A DNA stretch of 64,000 nucleotides, taken from Diatrype stigma. Its lineage: Eukaryota > Ascomycota > Sordariomycetes > Xylariales > Diatrypaceae. Positions within the stretch are counted from its first letter, which is position 1. Every line of letters starts with the position of its first letter. Position numbers and translations under genes: made by a program. Below, piece after piece: positions 23,410 to 34,772 of this stretch. The notes below the pieces were generated by a model that saw nothing but the letters and a program-made list of their open reading frames with translations, searched no databases and had not been told where the DNA came from. The DNA lies in the NCBI GenBank assembly GCA_022225965.2, contig JAKJXP020000023.1, positions 124,001 to 188,000 on the forward strand. Reading direction: 5' to 3'.

Positions 23410-24780
23410 GGTGTGTTGTCGCAATGCAATGCGGTGTGTTCTAATCGAGCGTAAAGTCGAAACGGTTCCAGATCCGGCGTTGTGGCGTGTGTATCGTGAG
23501 GGCGAGTGTATTTGGGGTGTGTTGGCGCCAATGGTTGATGTGAATAGCAACAAAGGTGCAATGGAAGGTTCAGCAGAGATAAAGCTCGGATGGATATTCT
23601 TCAATCCAATCCAGCCTTCGGTCAGCCTTGCCTAAAAAATTCCAGATTCCAGAAGTGCAGGGATGCGGCGGTTGAGAGGTGCAGGTGGGGTCCGGGACCC
23701 CGGGTACCTAAGCCAGGTCCAGCTTGAGCCCGCTGAGTGCAGCCGTGCAGGTCTTCAGGTACGAAGTACATATTATACATACAGCAGCGAACAAAAGATT
23801 TGATACCTAAACATCGCAAATCAGAGATTACCTAACAAGATTATGTATGTACTGCCACTAACTAGGTAGTCAATATCATTCAGTACTTCGTGTTCTTAAT
23901 CGTGCTGCACATGGCTGACATATTGATACACGTATGTAGATATCGAAGTACCATTGACTGCACCTTCAACTCCAGTACCTGTAAATCTTATAGTTGCCTA
24001 TTGTTCCTGGGCCTATGAGGACCTAAGCTACACGTACATAGTAGATATCGTGAGGTATTGCAGGTATTGTACCTAGAGTATCATTATGGGAGAAGTTCGG
24101 TTAAACCGGCCAGATCTGTCCCCTGTTCCTGCACTGATTCGAGATATGCTGCTACCCATTGTCTGTATGATTGGACGATACTGCTAGTTAATTGATAATT
24201 CCTTGGGCACTTTATCTTTCACGCCATCCCATTGGTCGGACTGCAGTGAAGTGGAAATTTTTCAAATCTTCCCGCCCACCATTCTACCATTGAATACAGC
24301 GAAACTCTCTGGCCCTCCATGAACTCGGCAGGACCCTGACAGCCCAGCCAGCCCAGCCAGCCCAGCAGCTCAGCAAACCAGCAGCCCTGAGATCTGGCCT
24401 TCGTTTCTATCTACCCTAGCACCTGCCTAAGTTACTCAGGTACTGCACCAGTTAACCCGACTCGCCGGCCCTGTTATCCCTGAGCACTACCTACCGGTTC
24501 CTTTTTTCTCCTGCCTACGCCGACCAAAGTACCTCCTCACACTCACACATTTCTTCCTTTCCTCTGCGAATTACTTCGCACGCATTGTGTATTGACAGAA
24601 TATACAGCGGAACGGGGACGGCATCCTCTATCTCTAGCGTTCCCCTCGTATCTATATACTCCCTCTCTGTCCACTCGTTCCCCCCTCGTACTTCTTGTTG
24701 GCGCTTGATTGTATCGTTTGAGGGTTTCTACTGGAATACTGCTTCACCTTGTCTTTTGCCGACATCCTTTTGCCACCATC
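23410..24780. other. Divergent promoter region of RPB5 and BFR1
   Basis: 1.37 kb between two leftward/rightward starts. It contains one TACTTCGTA copy (23760-23768), a CAGCC(C) repeat at 24340-24366, and a CT-rich leader-like stretch at 24625-24780 just before the BFR1 ATG. No gene in it. Confidence 0.6.
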
Positions 24781-26422
24781 ATGGCTGATACCGCTACCGC
24801 TCCTGCTCCCGCCCCGGCGGCTGCAGATAAAAAGAAGCAGATCGAGAAGCCCGAGAAGCCCAATGCCGACCTCTTCAATGAGCAGTTGGCCAAGGCCGAG
24901 AAGGAATATCAGGAAGCTTTTGCTAAATATGTACGCAGCACCATTATGACTATAGGGAAATGCCTTGAACTGCCTCAAACTTCCAAATCTCACGTCTGGG
25001 AATGGCACACTGACTTGTACTTGCAATGTAGAACGCTGTCAAGGCCAAGGTCGACCTTGCCTCTCCCAACAAGAACAAGGATAGTCCGACCCAGAAGCGC
25101 CGCCAGGAATTGATCTCCCAGGCCAACGAGATCCGGACCAAGCAAGGTGCCGGCAAGAACTCCCGTACTGCCAAGATGGACCAGCTCAAGCGCCTCGACG
25201 AGCAGCTCCGCTCGCGGATCTCCGAACAGAAGAACGCTCGCGGCAAGGTTCCCTTCAAGAGTTTGGAGGATGTTGATAAAGAGATTGAGCGCCTCGAGAA
25301 GCAGGTCAACGGCGGCATGATGAAGCTGGTCGATGAGAAGAAGGCACTTACCGAGATTTCGAACTTGCGCAAGCAACGGAAAAACTTTGCTCAGTTTGAT
25401 ACTTCGCAGAAGGGAATCGATGAGCTCAAGACCAAGATCAAGGAGCTGAAGGACAGCATGGACGACCCCGAGGCTCGTGCCCTCAGCGAGCAGTACACCA
25501 AGATCCAGGCCGAACTCGACAGCATCAAGGCCGAGCAAGATGAGGTGTTCAAGAACCTCAATTCCCTGCGTGATGAGCGAACCAAGTTCCAGGCCTTGCA
25601 GCAGGAGAAGTTCCAGGCGGTTCGTAAGCTCAAGGACGATTACTACGGCCAGAAGAAGGCTTTCGCTGAGTACGAGCGCAACGCACGCCAAGCCATCCGT
25701 GAGCGGCAAAAGGCCGAGCGCGAGCGCTTTGAAAAGGAAAAGAAGAAGGAGCGTGCCCAGAAGCTGCTGCAAGAGGCCAGTGATCCTGCCTACCTCGAAG
25801 AGATTCGCCGAGCCAACAGCCTGCTCCACTTCTTCGACCCGTCTACTGCCCCGGCCGAAAAGGCTCCTCTGTTGGCCCAAAGTGGGCTGACTGCCGAAGC
25901 TTCCCGTAAGGTTGACGGTTCCGGAATCAAGGGTACGCCTCTAGCGCGCAAGGAGGACCGCGGGGATGAGTATCTGCCCGCCGTCAAGAAGGGCAAGAAG
26001 GGCAAGAAGGGTGGCCCCACCGAAAAGCCCACCGAAAAGGGCTTCAACGTGCCCCCTTCAGTCATTGATGACTGTGGATTTATGGGCATTGACCCACCTA
26101 TGAGCGCCGCTGATGTCCCTAACGTCGTCGAGAAGGTCAAGGCTAAGTTAGAGCACTGGAAGTCGGATCAAGCCGCTCAGACTCAGCGGGTAAGTTACCA
26201 TCCATTTCTTGTTTTTTTGCAAATACCTTTAACGATTACTAACACGGGCGATAGAATGTCGACAAGGCCAAGAAGGAGATCGAGAGGTTGGAGGCCGAGG
26301 AGGCGGCTGAGGCAGCTGGTACTTCAACTTCAAACGGTGTTAACGGTGACAAGGCTGAGGAGAAGGTTGCCGCTGTAACTTCCGATCTGAAGGAGGCTTC
26401 GCTCGAGGAGAAGACAGAGTAG
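24781..26422 (+). CDS. BFR1: BFR1-type nuclear segregation / polysome-associated protein
   Basis: Homologue of yeast Bfr1, an mRNA-binding coiled-coil protein associated with polysomes and the ER. Exons 24781-24930, 25032-26189 and 26255-26422 give 491 residues, near the yeast length (470). The N terminus is Ala/Pro-rich. Then come long charged coiled coils: KRLDEQLRSRISEQKNARG, FKSLEDVDKEIERLEKQVNG, SNLRKQRKNF, DDYYGQKKAFAEYERNAR and RERQKAERERFEKEKKKERA. The conserved C-terminal part has GFNVPPSVIDDCGFMGIDPP. Exon 3 begins NVDKAKKEIERLE and ends EASLEEKTE then TAG. Notably the same frame stays open for about 160 more acidic codons to a TGA at 26897-26899 (listed separately). The start is in good context (CATC-ATGG). 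Confidence 0.92.
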
Positions 26423-26899
26423 GTCTCCAAATCTCCCGAGCCTCAGCCTGGTCAGCCGGAAAACGAGCCGGATGTCGATGGAAAGCAAGATCCTACCGAC
26501 TCCAAGAAACCCGATGATGGTGCCAGTGCCATTAGTGGCACTGCGGACGAGGTTAACGTGAAGGAGGAAACCGATGTTCATGAGGATCGCGATGTTGTCA
26601 CTACTGATGAAGACGTGGAGGTAGTTCGTGGGGATCATGGCGTTGATACTCCTGATGAAGACGAGAAGGTGGAGGTGGAAGTGGTGGAGGATGTTCATGA
26701 GGATCGTGGTGTTGATACTACTACCGAAGGCGTGAAGGTGGATGGCCATGCGGGTGACGACGCGGCCAAAGAAGGAGAAGAGGCGGAAGAGGATGATGAT
26801 TCGGGAGACCCACTCGTCGAATCTGTCGAGTCTCTCGCCACCTCCTCCGCCAGTTCTGAACGCCCCCAAGGACCGGTGGCAGAGGAAACCGAGATCTGA
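26423..26899 (+). other. In-frame acidic extension downstream of the BFR1 stop codon
   Basis: 158 sense codons directly follow the BFR1 TAG in the same frame and end at TGA 26897-26899. The encoded sequence is rich in Glu, Asp and Val and contains degenerate repeats: DVHEDR is encoded at 26573 and again at 26690, 39 codons apart. This looks coding in composition, not like a 3' UTR. Either the TAG is a nonsense change (CAG to TAG would be a simple C-to-T), or it is read through, or an alternative 108-nt intron (donor GTAGGT at 26419, acceptor AG at 26525-26526) removes it in frame. Family members with a long acidic tail would support the first or last option. Confidence 0.55.
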
Positions 26900-29800
26900 T
26901 GCATGCAACACATTCGAGCACGCATTGCCTGTTTTGCCCTTTTTTCCTGCTTCCTGTATCCGGCATAGAGAAAATAAGTGTATCCCCCCCAACCCCCCAC
27001 TTTCCCCCTTTTCACCCTCCCTGCCTACCTACCTGGCATAGCCTCAGCCTTACAACGGCTCTCATACGTCGAGCTCTACTCATGGTGATATGGGGGATGG
27101 CACGGGATCCTAGGACATGCTTGCGATGATCGGGTCACATTTTCCCCTTCCTCATCTTGTAAGATTATATAATAGGGAATACACAAAAGCCATTTATGCA
27201 CCGGAACTCCTGAGATAGCGAGCCTGCCTGGTTTCGTTGCTGTTGTCTTCGCGTGAGTTCATGTTGATGATGTATACTCTGTTCTGTTGCGTGTGAAGGG
27301 GGTTTGATGTACGCATAACATCTAGACCTCTGAACTGTGTCGGTCGGTTACTTCCTGGCCGGGTGACTGGCTGATCGACCAACTACACGGTCAGACAGAC
27401 AGGCGGACAACCGAACGAGTGGATACATGCCGAGACAAGGCTGTAGTAGAAAGAGAAGACCAACTAGTCCAACCAGTCCCCTAGCATGCAACTTTGAGGC
27501 GGCGATCACCTACCTACCTGCCTGCTTAGCGATTCCGGGAAGACCATGATAGATTTGGGTATGAGTAGGTAGGCAACTATCTACGCGGGTAAGCAAGGTA
27601 AAAACTCTCTAGTTAGGGACGAGGGCGGTGTCGACTAGCTCCACGAGGGTTGGTGATGTTTTGTATGTAGGTTGTTTGGGTTGAACTAAGCCCTGCAGTA
27701 ACTACATGTATGGCGACGAAGTGTTCCGTGCATATAAGCACGTGGGCAGGCAGGCAGGCATTATGCCAAATTATATGGGCTTGAACTACATGCATAGACA
27801 CTTACTTACGTACGTACGTAGGCTGGGATGGGTTGTGGTCGTTATACCCATGCCTGCTCTAGCTAGCTGTTTTGCTGCTTCTGGATGTCGCTCGTAGGAG
27901 TAACTGGTACTTAACTGTGCTACGGTCACCACTTATAACTGACTGTTGCTGCTACTGATATAAGGTAGGTAGGCAGGTATATTATCATCTGGGCAGACAG
28001 ATAGATATCTTCGTCGGGCTTGACTCCTCTTACACACACGCACTTTCCCTCTCTCTGCTCATGGTTCTTTCAGCTTGTGTAGCATTGGTATTGAGAATGG
28101 TCCACATATATACAATATATGCACCGCACGCATACCTCCTGGCATGCCTGTCTGAGACGTCTCTGTTCCTTCTCTGAACGACGAAATCAACGTGGCTCCA
28201 CTGCCATTCTTGCTTGCCGTCGCCGTCACAAGGTGATCACACCCTGGTGTTCGTGGCGGCGTGAATCATCCTTACCTCCCGTCGGTCATCTATCTGGGTA
28301 TCTGTATGTCTATTTATATAGATGTGATATGTGATGCTTATACGTAAACAAAAACAGTGGTGTCCAATGTGGTTGGAGAATGGAAAGAGGGGGGGGCATC
28401 CTTGAGGCGTGAGATCTGTTTGGTGGTCGGGTGTTGCATACCTATCTATCACGCCCAATTGATGGAGTTTCACCTTCCCTTCGTCTTTATAACCAGAAAT
28501 CGGTTTACTTATACGTAATTATATATATGTAGATGAGTAGACGATCAGTTACATGGGCTTGTGGCTACATGTAGAGTTAAATATATGTACTTGATGTCCA
28601 TCGTACCGCACATCCCCAGGTCGGTAGGTAAATGATTATTCGCGCCCCTATTCCTACGGACCGCTGTTCATTTTCTTCCTCGTCCTTGCAACTAGCCCGT
28701 TAACTCACAATGGGAGAAAGGGGTTTTCATTCGACGTGGACATGGCTTTCGCTCGCCCACTATTTAGCCAAGTTGGTGAAGTTACATGGGTGTGAGGGTT
28801 GTTGTCGAAGTCGGCTTTTCACTTGTTACCACCTGGATGTAACTCGAACACACGCACATATCTGTTATCTGTAATATATTGGTTGGTGATCTTCGTGCCT
28901 TATAGGGGGTGGGGATTGTATCTTGTCTGTTAGCCATACATAATTCATTTCATGCTCAATATGTCATACTCCGAGTATCGGCCATCTGTGTTAAAAGGCG
29001 AGCATCAATAATAAAGACGTGAGTCTTTCCTCTCTCCTTTCTAGTGGCCAATCGTTACATACAACAACGGTTTGCATAGAAGTATGGTTGGACGGGCGGA
29101 TAGTAGCTATATTAAACTCCAATGGCCAAATGATGTGAGCTCTCTCATCCATCCATTCATTCATGACCTGCTGGAAAGCTGGGCTGAATCAGTGCCAGCT
29201 CATCCATCAAGCTTTCCCAGCAGCCCAATGAAGGGGCCATGTTTCACCGATTTCGGAATTTGAAGTTGTGTCTGTCCGTCCATCTGTCTATCATCTTATT
29301 CGTATTCTTTGTCCATGTTTCACATAGAGGGGGGAAGACGGTGCCTAACCTGAGGATGCCCATTATCCCGCAGCTTCTTCGTTCAGATCCATGCGGAGGA
29401 CCCGACGTTTACTCTATGTATGTAGGCATGTAAGTAGGCCGGCAGGGAGATGGGGGGCTGCATACATAATACGCACATACTTATCTATGCCTTAGCTACT
29501 ACCTTACCTGCCTACAAAGGTGCGGCACGTTCGTGTGGACATATATATGGAAGTAGGTATATAGGTCGTAGAAAGATAGATAGATACATTGATAGCTAAG
29601 ATAGTAGAGGCAAGGAAGTCACGAGATTGGCAGCTCGTGCATGTGTGTGGGGAGCGAGTGACGAACCATTGGGCCCCGTCGGGTTAATCAAACCGCGCCG
29701 AGATGGGTACGATGGATATTTGTATGGATTCGCATGAATATGCGCACCTAATGTATGTGGGATGCCATATGATGACGATGATGCTGATGATGACATGCCC

Positions 29801-31079
29801 CTTTCAGTGGAGCCACCACCGCCGTGTTGTTGCGTGTCCCGCGTCCGCGACGTATCTTCACCTCATTAGCCCGACGAACGTCTGATGGATTCCCGACGGA
29901 TTATGTAGTAGATACTCAATACGTATGTATATGTGTCTGTCATGTCTGTATGCCGTGTCTGTATGTAGATAGGTATGTAGGTAGATATGTATGTAAGGTT
30001 CCGAGTTGATGGCAGAGTAGGTACATTGATATGTCTTATGTAGCTCTTCCTGCTAACGTGAGCCTCTTCCCCAGGTCTCCTAACATCCACCCAATCCCGT
30101 GCTGTACAGTACCGTCCCGTCCCGTCCCGTCCCGCCCCGCCGTCTCTCAGCCGAGAGGAACCGGGCCACACGTCTAGCGTGTGGGAACCGTCGTATAGAT
30201 GACTCGGCTCGTGGTGATAGCGGACATATCGCAGTAAGAATATTGTATATACAAGAGCGGCAGCAGCAGAATAACCGCATCTCATTCCACTCGTCTCTTT
30301 CGGGCATTACCCTCGGTTTGCAGTAGCCATAGCCCGCGATAAAACATTCCTGCTCCTTGTCCGTGCACCCCGAACTCCTGTAAATGAGAAACGGATAGAT
30401 AAGAAAAATAAAAATAAGAATTCGTCCTTAAGAATACTAGTTCCCGCCCCGGATGCATTATCCGGAAGGCAGGGGACCAAGGCAGCGGATGGAGCGCATG
30501 AACCATATCCGGACTATTATTCCCAAGCCCTTAGAACGATTATAGCGCCCCTTCCGCCACAGTCCGACCTGACAGAGAGGTCTAAGACAAAAGAAAAAGC
30601 GAGGCAAAAAGGAGAGATATGTCGTGAAGACGACAAAGCGCCCACAGTCAAACTCATGCTCGCTGCTATGCAACAAATACGAACTCCTTTTCGGCTTCAG
30701 TTCGGTAAACCCGTGAACGTATGCAAGTCATTGATCTCATCGCGTAGATGTCGTTAGCTTCGTGAGGAAAGAAACCAGAATGCCGCCCATCATATCCGGA
30801 GGAAGAGCGACGAAGAAGGAATAAGAGACACAAAACAAGAACAAACAATATTCTTCCAGAACGCCCCCTGCCGTGCGAGTGTAACGTTTGGAAGTTGTAT
30901 TGTGGTTCAATCGTACAGGTATGAGTTGTGTGTGGGAGGAGAGGAGGGAGGGCGTGCAGCCTAGCCGCCCGAGTTGAGATGCAATACCCCGAGAGGCATC
31001 ATTTCGTAGTCGATCCGGCGTGGTATGTTGAATGTTATGTTTCAAAATTGGATTTATTATTTCTCTAGACCCCTTCAAC
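26900..31079. other. 4.2-kb gene-free region
   Basis: Between BFR1 and the conserved unknown at 31080. All open frames are short and of low complexity. There are many TAGGTAGG/GTAC microsatellite fragments, a CCCGT tandem run at 30112-30133, and ATG/GAT-rich stretches near 29775-29800. I see no domain, tRNA or transposon ends. Confidence 0.5.
30112..30133 (+). repeat. (CCCGT)n pentanucleotide repeat
   Basis: Four to five tandem CCCGT units continuing into a CCCGCC tract. Confidence 0.8.
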
Positions 31080-31860
31080 TTAGGGGTAACCGCCATAAAA
31101 ACTCCCGGGCGGGGCTGTCGGTGCACGACCGTACCCGACGCTTCTCCGGGTGTTTGGCGCAATCATTGGATTGCCCATATTGCCCATGGCGGGTGCTGGG
31201 GTCCTCTCCCTCCGTTCAATGCCCGGGGGCGGTGTCCTAGTCGGGAGACGGTGGTCCCGCTCCCTCTCGTGAAAGCTCTCGTTTGTTATTGATGTTCTCC
31301 GGCTGGCCTTCCGGTAGCCGTTGAGGGCGCTCAGGGGTGGATCCTTGACAGCCGCGTCTTCGTCTTGCGGGAGCGTCAGCTCAACCAGACCGTAGAAATA
31401 CTCCAGCACTTCCGGATATCTCTGGACGCTCGCTTGCCAGTCCTCGTCGATCCCTCGTTTTAGAGCGGCCTGCGCCTGTGCAATCTCATTCGGGTGCGGG
31501 GGTGCGTGGAAATAGTGGTAGGCGTGTGCTGTCAAACGCTCTAGATGCTGTGAATGCTGGGCCTTCCGGCGCTCGGTAAGCAACCGGAAGTACTCGAGGA
31601 TGTAATCCTGAGCGTGTGACCGAACCCAGGAGCTAGTAAACCGTTAATGAACCGTGGCATACAAGACAATCATGATTTTCACGCCAAGATTCTGCTTAGC
31701 TACGATGCGGCAAAAGTCCTTATTACACTTACCGTATATCATTATATATTGATTGCATCATGCGCTGCTCGGCATGCCGGACAGCGACTTCAAGGCCCTT
31801 GGCCTCGCAATCGCAGGCAAGGTTGGCGGGAGCATGGCAGATGGCACAGTCTGGGTCCAT
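31080..31860 (-). CDS. Conserved fungal protein of unknown function with N-terminal Cys/His cluster
   Basis: Two exons, 31860-31733 and 31632-31080, joined through a 100-nt intron (GTAAGT donor, TTTACTAG acceptor), give 226 residues. The N terminus MDPDCAICHAPANLACDCEA has Cys5, Cys8, His9, Cys15 and Cys17, which could bind a metal. A helical middle follows (AVRHAEQRMM, RSWVRSHAQDYILEYF), then HAYHYFHAPPHPNEI, DEDWQASVQRYPEVLEYFY, and a Pro/Arg-rich disordered tail ending GSFYGGYP. From memory this protein pattern is shared by other filamentous ascomycetes, but I know of no assigned function. The open frame, splice sites and amino-acid composition make a real gene likely. Confidence 0.8.
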
Positions 31861-34772
31861 TCTGATGAGGGACTTGCGGTTGTTTTTGCTTTCCCTGGGA
31901 GACATCTTAGCGGCGTGGTGCCGGAGGCGGTGGAAGGTGATACAGGGTTATGAGGACCATGAATATGTGTGGATAGACGTCGAGGATGTCGAACAGTGTT
32001 GTACAAGTCCGGCTCCGTGGATGACCCGGAAGGGTCCATAACAAGAGGGAGAGAAGAGAAGATAACCGGGGGGGAGGAGCAAGAGAGGGAGAGACTGACC
32101 TGTATTATGAAGAGCAGAAACCAGCGCAGTGACAACGCAACCAGATGGCAGCAGGCTTGACTCGGGGACAGTTGCAGCAAGACAGCGTGGGAGGACGGAG
32201 GGAATTGGATGAGATGTAAGGCACTCAATGGCTAGCACATTGGCTTCCTGCAGCAGATAAAGCTGACCGCCCTGTGGAAAGACGCGAACGTGTCTAGAGG
32301 CTAGCAAATGGGGGAATGCGTGGTTGTTAGGCTTGTGGACCGATGTGACCGGTATCATGTACAAGAGAGATAGGTAGGCAGGTAGCAGGCAGGCCGGTAT
32401 GTATGTAGAAGACAAAGCAGGCTTGTCTCTGCAAGCTCGTCTCTGTACGGGAGTGTGGGGAAGGGCAGAGGCGCGGAGAGGGAAGGGAGGAGATTAGGGC
32501 AGGACGGGAAGGCGAGTGAGAGGGCGAGTGAGAGGGCGAGCGTGAGCGTGAGCGTGAGCGTGAGCGTGAGTGTGCGTGTGTGTGCGTGCGGGAGAGCGAG
32601 GGAGAAGGAGAGAGAAGTCGGTGGGATCGACTTGCTTCGTTGTGACAGTGAGGTTGAGAGGCTGGCCAAAAGGGTCCAAGAGAGCACTTGGCTGCAAAGG
32701 TCATGCAAGCTGCTCCGGGGGGGTTCCACAAGGAAGCCAATTGATAATCCGGAGCTTGACGGAAGTTCAGTCTCGTTTGTAGGTGCCAATGCCCAGCGGA
32801 GCCCGATGGATGGGATGGTGGATGGTGGATGGCGAGACTAAGACGAAAGGTTGATAGTTGATAGTTGATAAGCGGGCGGGAGAGCAGAGACAGCGAGAGA
32901 GAGCGAAGATAGAAAGACTAAGTTGCCTTCCCGGTCCTCTGCCGCGTATCCACGTTTGGCCACAGGAAGAAAATTAGATGTCGTGGCTCGAATGGGCGGC
33001 TGGCTTAGTAGTATGCAAGGTGCAAGATAGTCCAATCCCGGGTTCGCATGACCCGCCTGGATGTTGCCCCACGAACCAGTAAGAGGGGTCGTACTTTCGG
33101 GGCACAAGCGTTGAACAGTGTGAGATATATAGGCATAGGATGGCATGCTTCGTCTGGATGCTGCTACATAGTAGGAATGTCTAACTACGACCTTTGTAAC
33201 TGATACCAGTGTATGTGGCACGACAACGCTTACGACATTGCAACACAATGCAAGAGGGGGAATGAGTGAGGGCGAGCCTGGGGTATGTGGTCAAGGAGAC
33301 GGGATAACAGGATATGGTTGAGGACGCAGCGAGAGGGGGAGGGGCAGGGGAAGGGGAGAAGATGAAGCTCCTTACCAAAAAGGTATCTTCTCAAGTATTC
33401 AATCAAACATTGAATCAAACATTGAATGGCTTCGGTGGTGGTGGTGGTGAAGGCAAACAAACTCATGCGGAGATAATTGCCAATGCCTTACTGTCCCAAT
33501 GTCCCGCCAGTTCAGCACAATCACACGATATATTCACTTACTTTGTACTACGCAGGACGCCATACTACGGTATAGGCAACCTTAACTTATCATAATGGAA
33601 GTGTGGAAGTGAAAAGGGAGGGGAAACATCAGATCAGGTCACCGATCAGGCAGGAAGGATGTGGATGTGGATGTACTGTACTGTAGCTGTAGCACACAAG
33701 CACCAAGGCGGGTGAGCGTCAGAGGCATCGTGGGTGGTGTCGGCTAGAGAGGAGACAGGAGAGGCTGGAGAGAATGTTGCTCAGTTGACACTGGACAGTC
33801 CAACGCCCACAAGGGAAAGGAGCGGCTAGGCAATGCAAACGTACGTACAAGCATACCCAGGCAAGAACGTACATGCAACATACCTGCCGGCGCATACCTG
33901 CACAAGCTACACATGATACTTCGTACATGCAGTATACATACCTACTATGTAGTAGTAGGTAGGCAGGTGCAGGAGGTTAATAGATCCGACCTTTCAATAA
34001 TGGGTAAGTGCCGTCAAATAGCCCCGTCAGACAGCCCCGTTTGCCCCGTCAAATAGGGAAGCCGGCCGCCAAACCTTGAAGCGCTGCACCTGTGCTGCAC
34101 CTGTGCACTTACCGTGTGTATTGTACCCGTACACCGCTTTTGCGGACCAACCCCGTCCAACATCGGCCAACGCCCAACATCCAACCATAAGCGTAGCGGT
34201 GGGACGTTGGCCGATACCTCGGCGTATATAACACACCATGGGCATTCTCGCAATCCCCTACGGCCCTACGGATCCTTTCTGCATGGCATTGTACGCCTGT
34301 TCAGACGACAGGAACATGCCAGAGGGAGCCGCTTCATGTGTTCGCTCAGATCAAGGAAAAGGGCAAGAGATTGATTGGTTCGGTTGCGGCTTGTTCTTTT
34401 TGGTCCAACGAAAAAGCTCTCGAGATCCGGAGATCTGCATCGCACAAGTCACAGAACATTCCAATTGGACCATGCCTCCTTGGGATTAGTATGTATTTTA
34501 GCCCGGGGATCGAACATGGACTATCCTGGTTGGTATTTATCTTATCGAGGCTCACTGATTGATTATCTTATCGCCGCTATGTAAATTTCCCATGTGGCGA
34601 CCACAAGTCAATCGGCTTGGCGGGCTGAATGAGTGAACAGGAACATGTTCACACCAAGCTGACATACCAGCAATGCAATGACGACCCAGCTTTATCGGGG
34701 GATACTTTATAGGGGGATATAGTCCGAACCAGAAGGATAGGAGAGGCCAAAGCGAGTCACTGGAGATCCGCA
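31861..34772. other. 2.9-kb spacer with simple repeats
   Basis: No gene recognised. It contains GGCGAGTGAGA-type and GAGCGT tandem repeats (32511-32576), a TACTTCGTA copy (33917-33925), a clustered CCCCGTCA-like repeat (34010-34060), and a perfect 11-bp inverted repeat (34162-34172 with 34205-34215). Many overlapping ORFs across 32355-32840 come from the tandem repeats. Confidence 0.5.
32511..32576 (+). repeat. GGCGAGTGAGA and (GAGCGT)n tandem repeats
   Basis: An 11-bp unit repeated twice, followed by about five GAGCGT hexamers grading into GTGT; generates several spurious ORFs. Confidence 0.75.

Noticed and set aside
24990..25880. 296-codon Leu-rich frame antisense to BFR1
   Set aside because: Antisense of a Lys/Glu-rich coiled coil always reads Leu/Phe-rich; not a membrane protein.
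32355..32841. Overlapping 120-145-codon ORFs on both strands
   Set aside because: Generated by GAGCGT/GGCGAG tandem repeats that are open in several frames.
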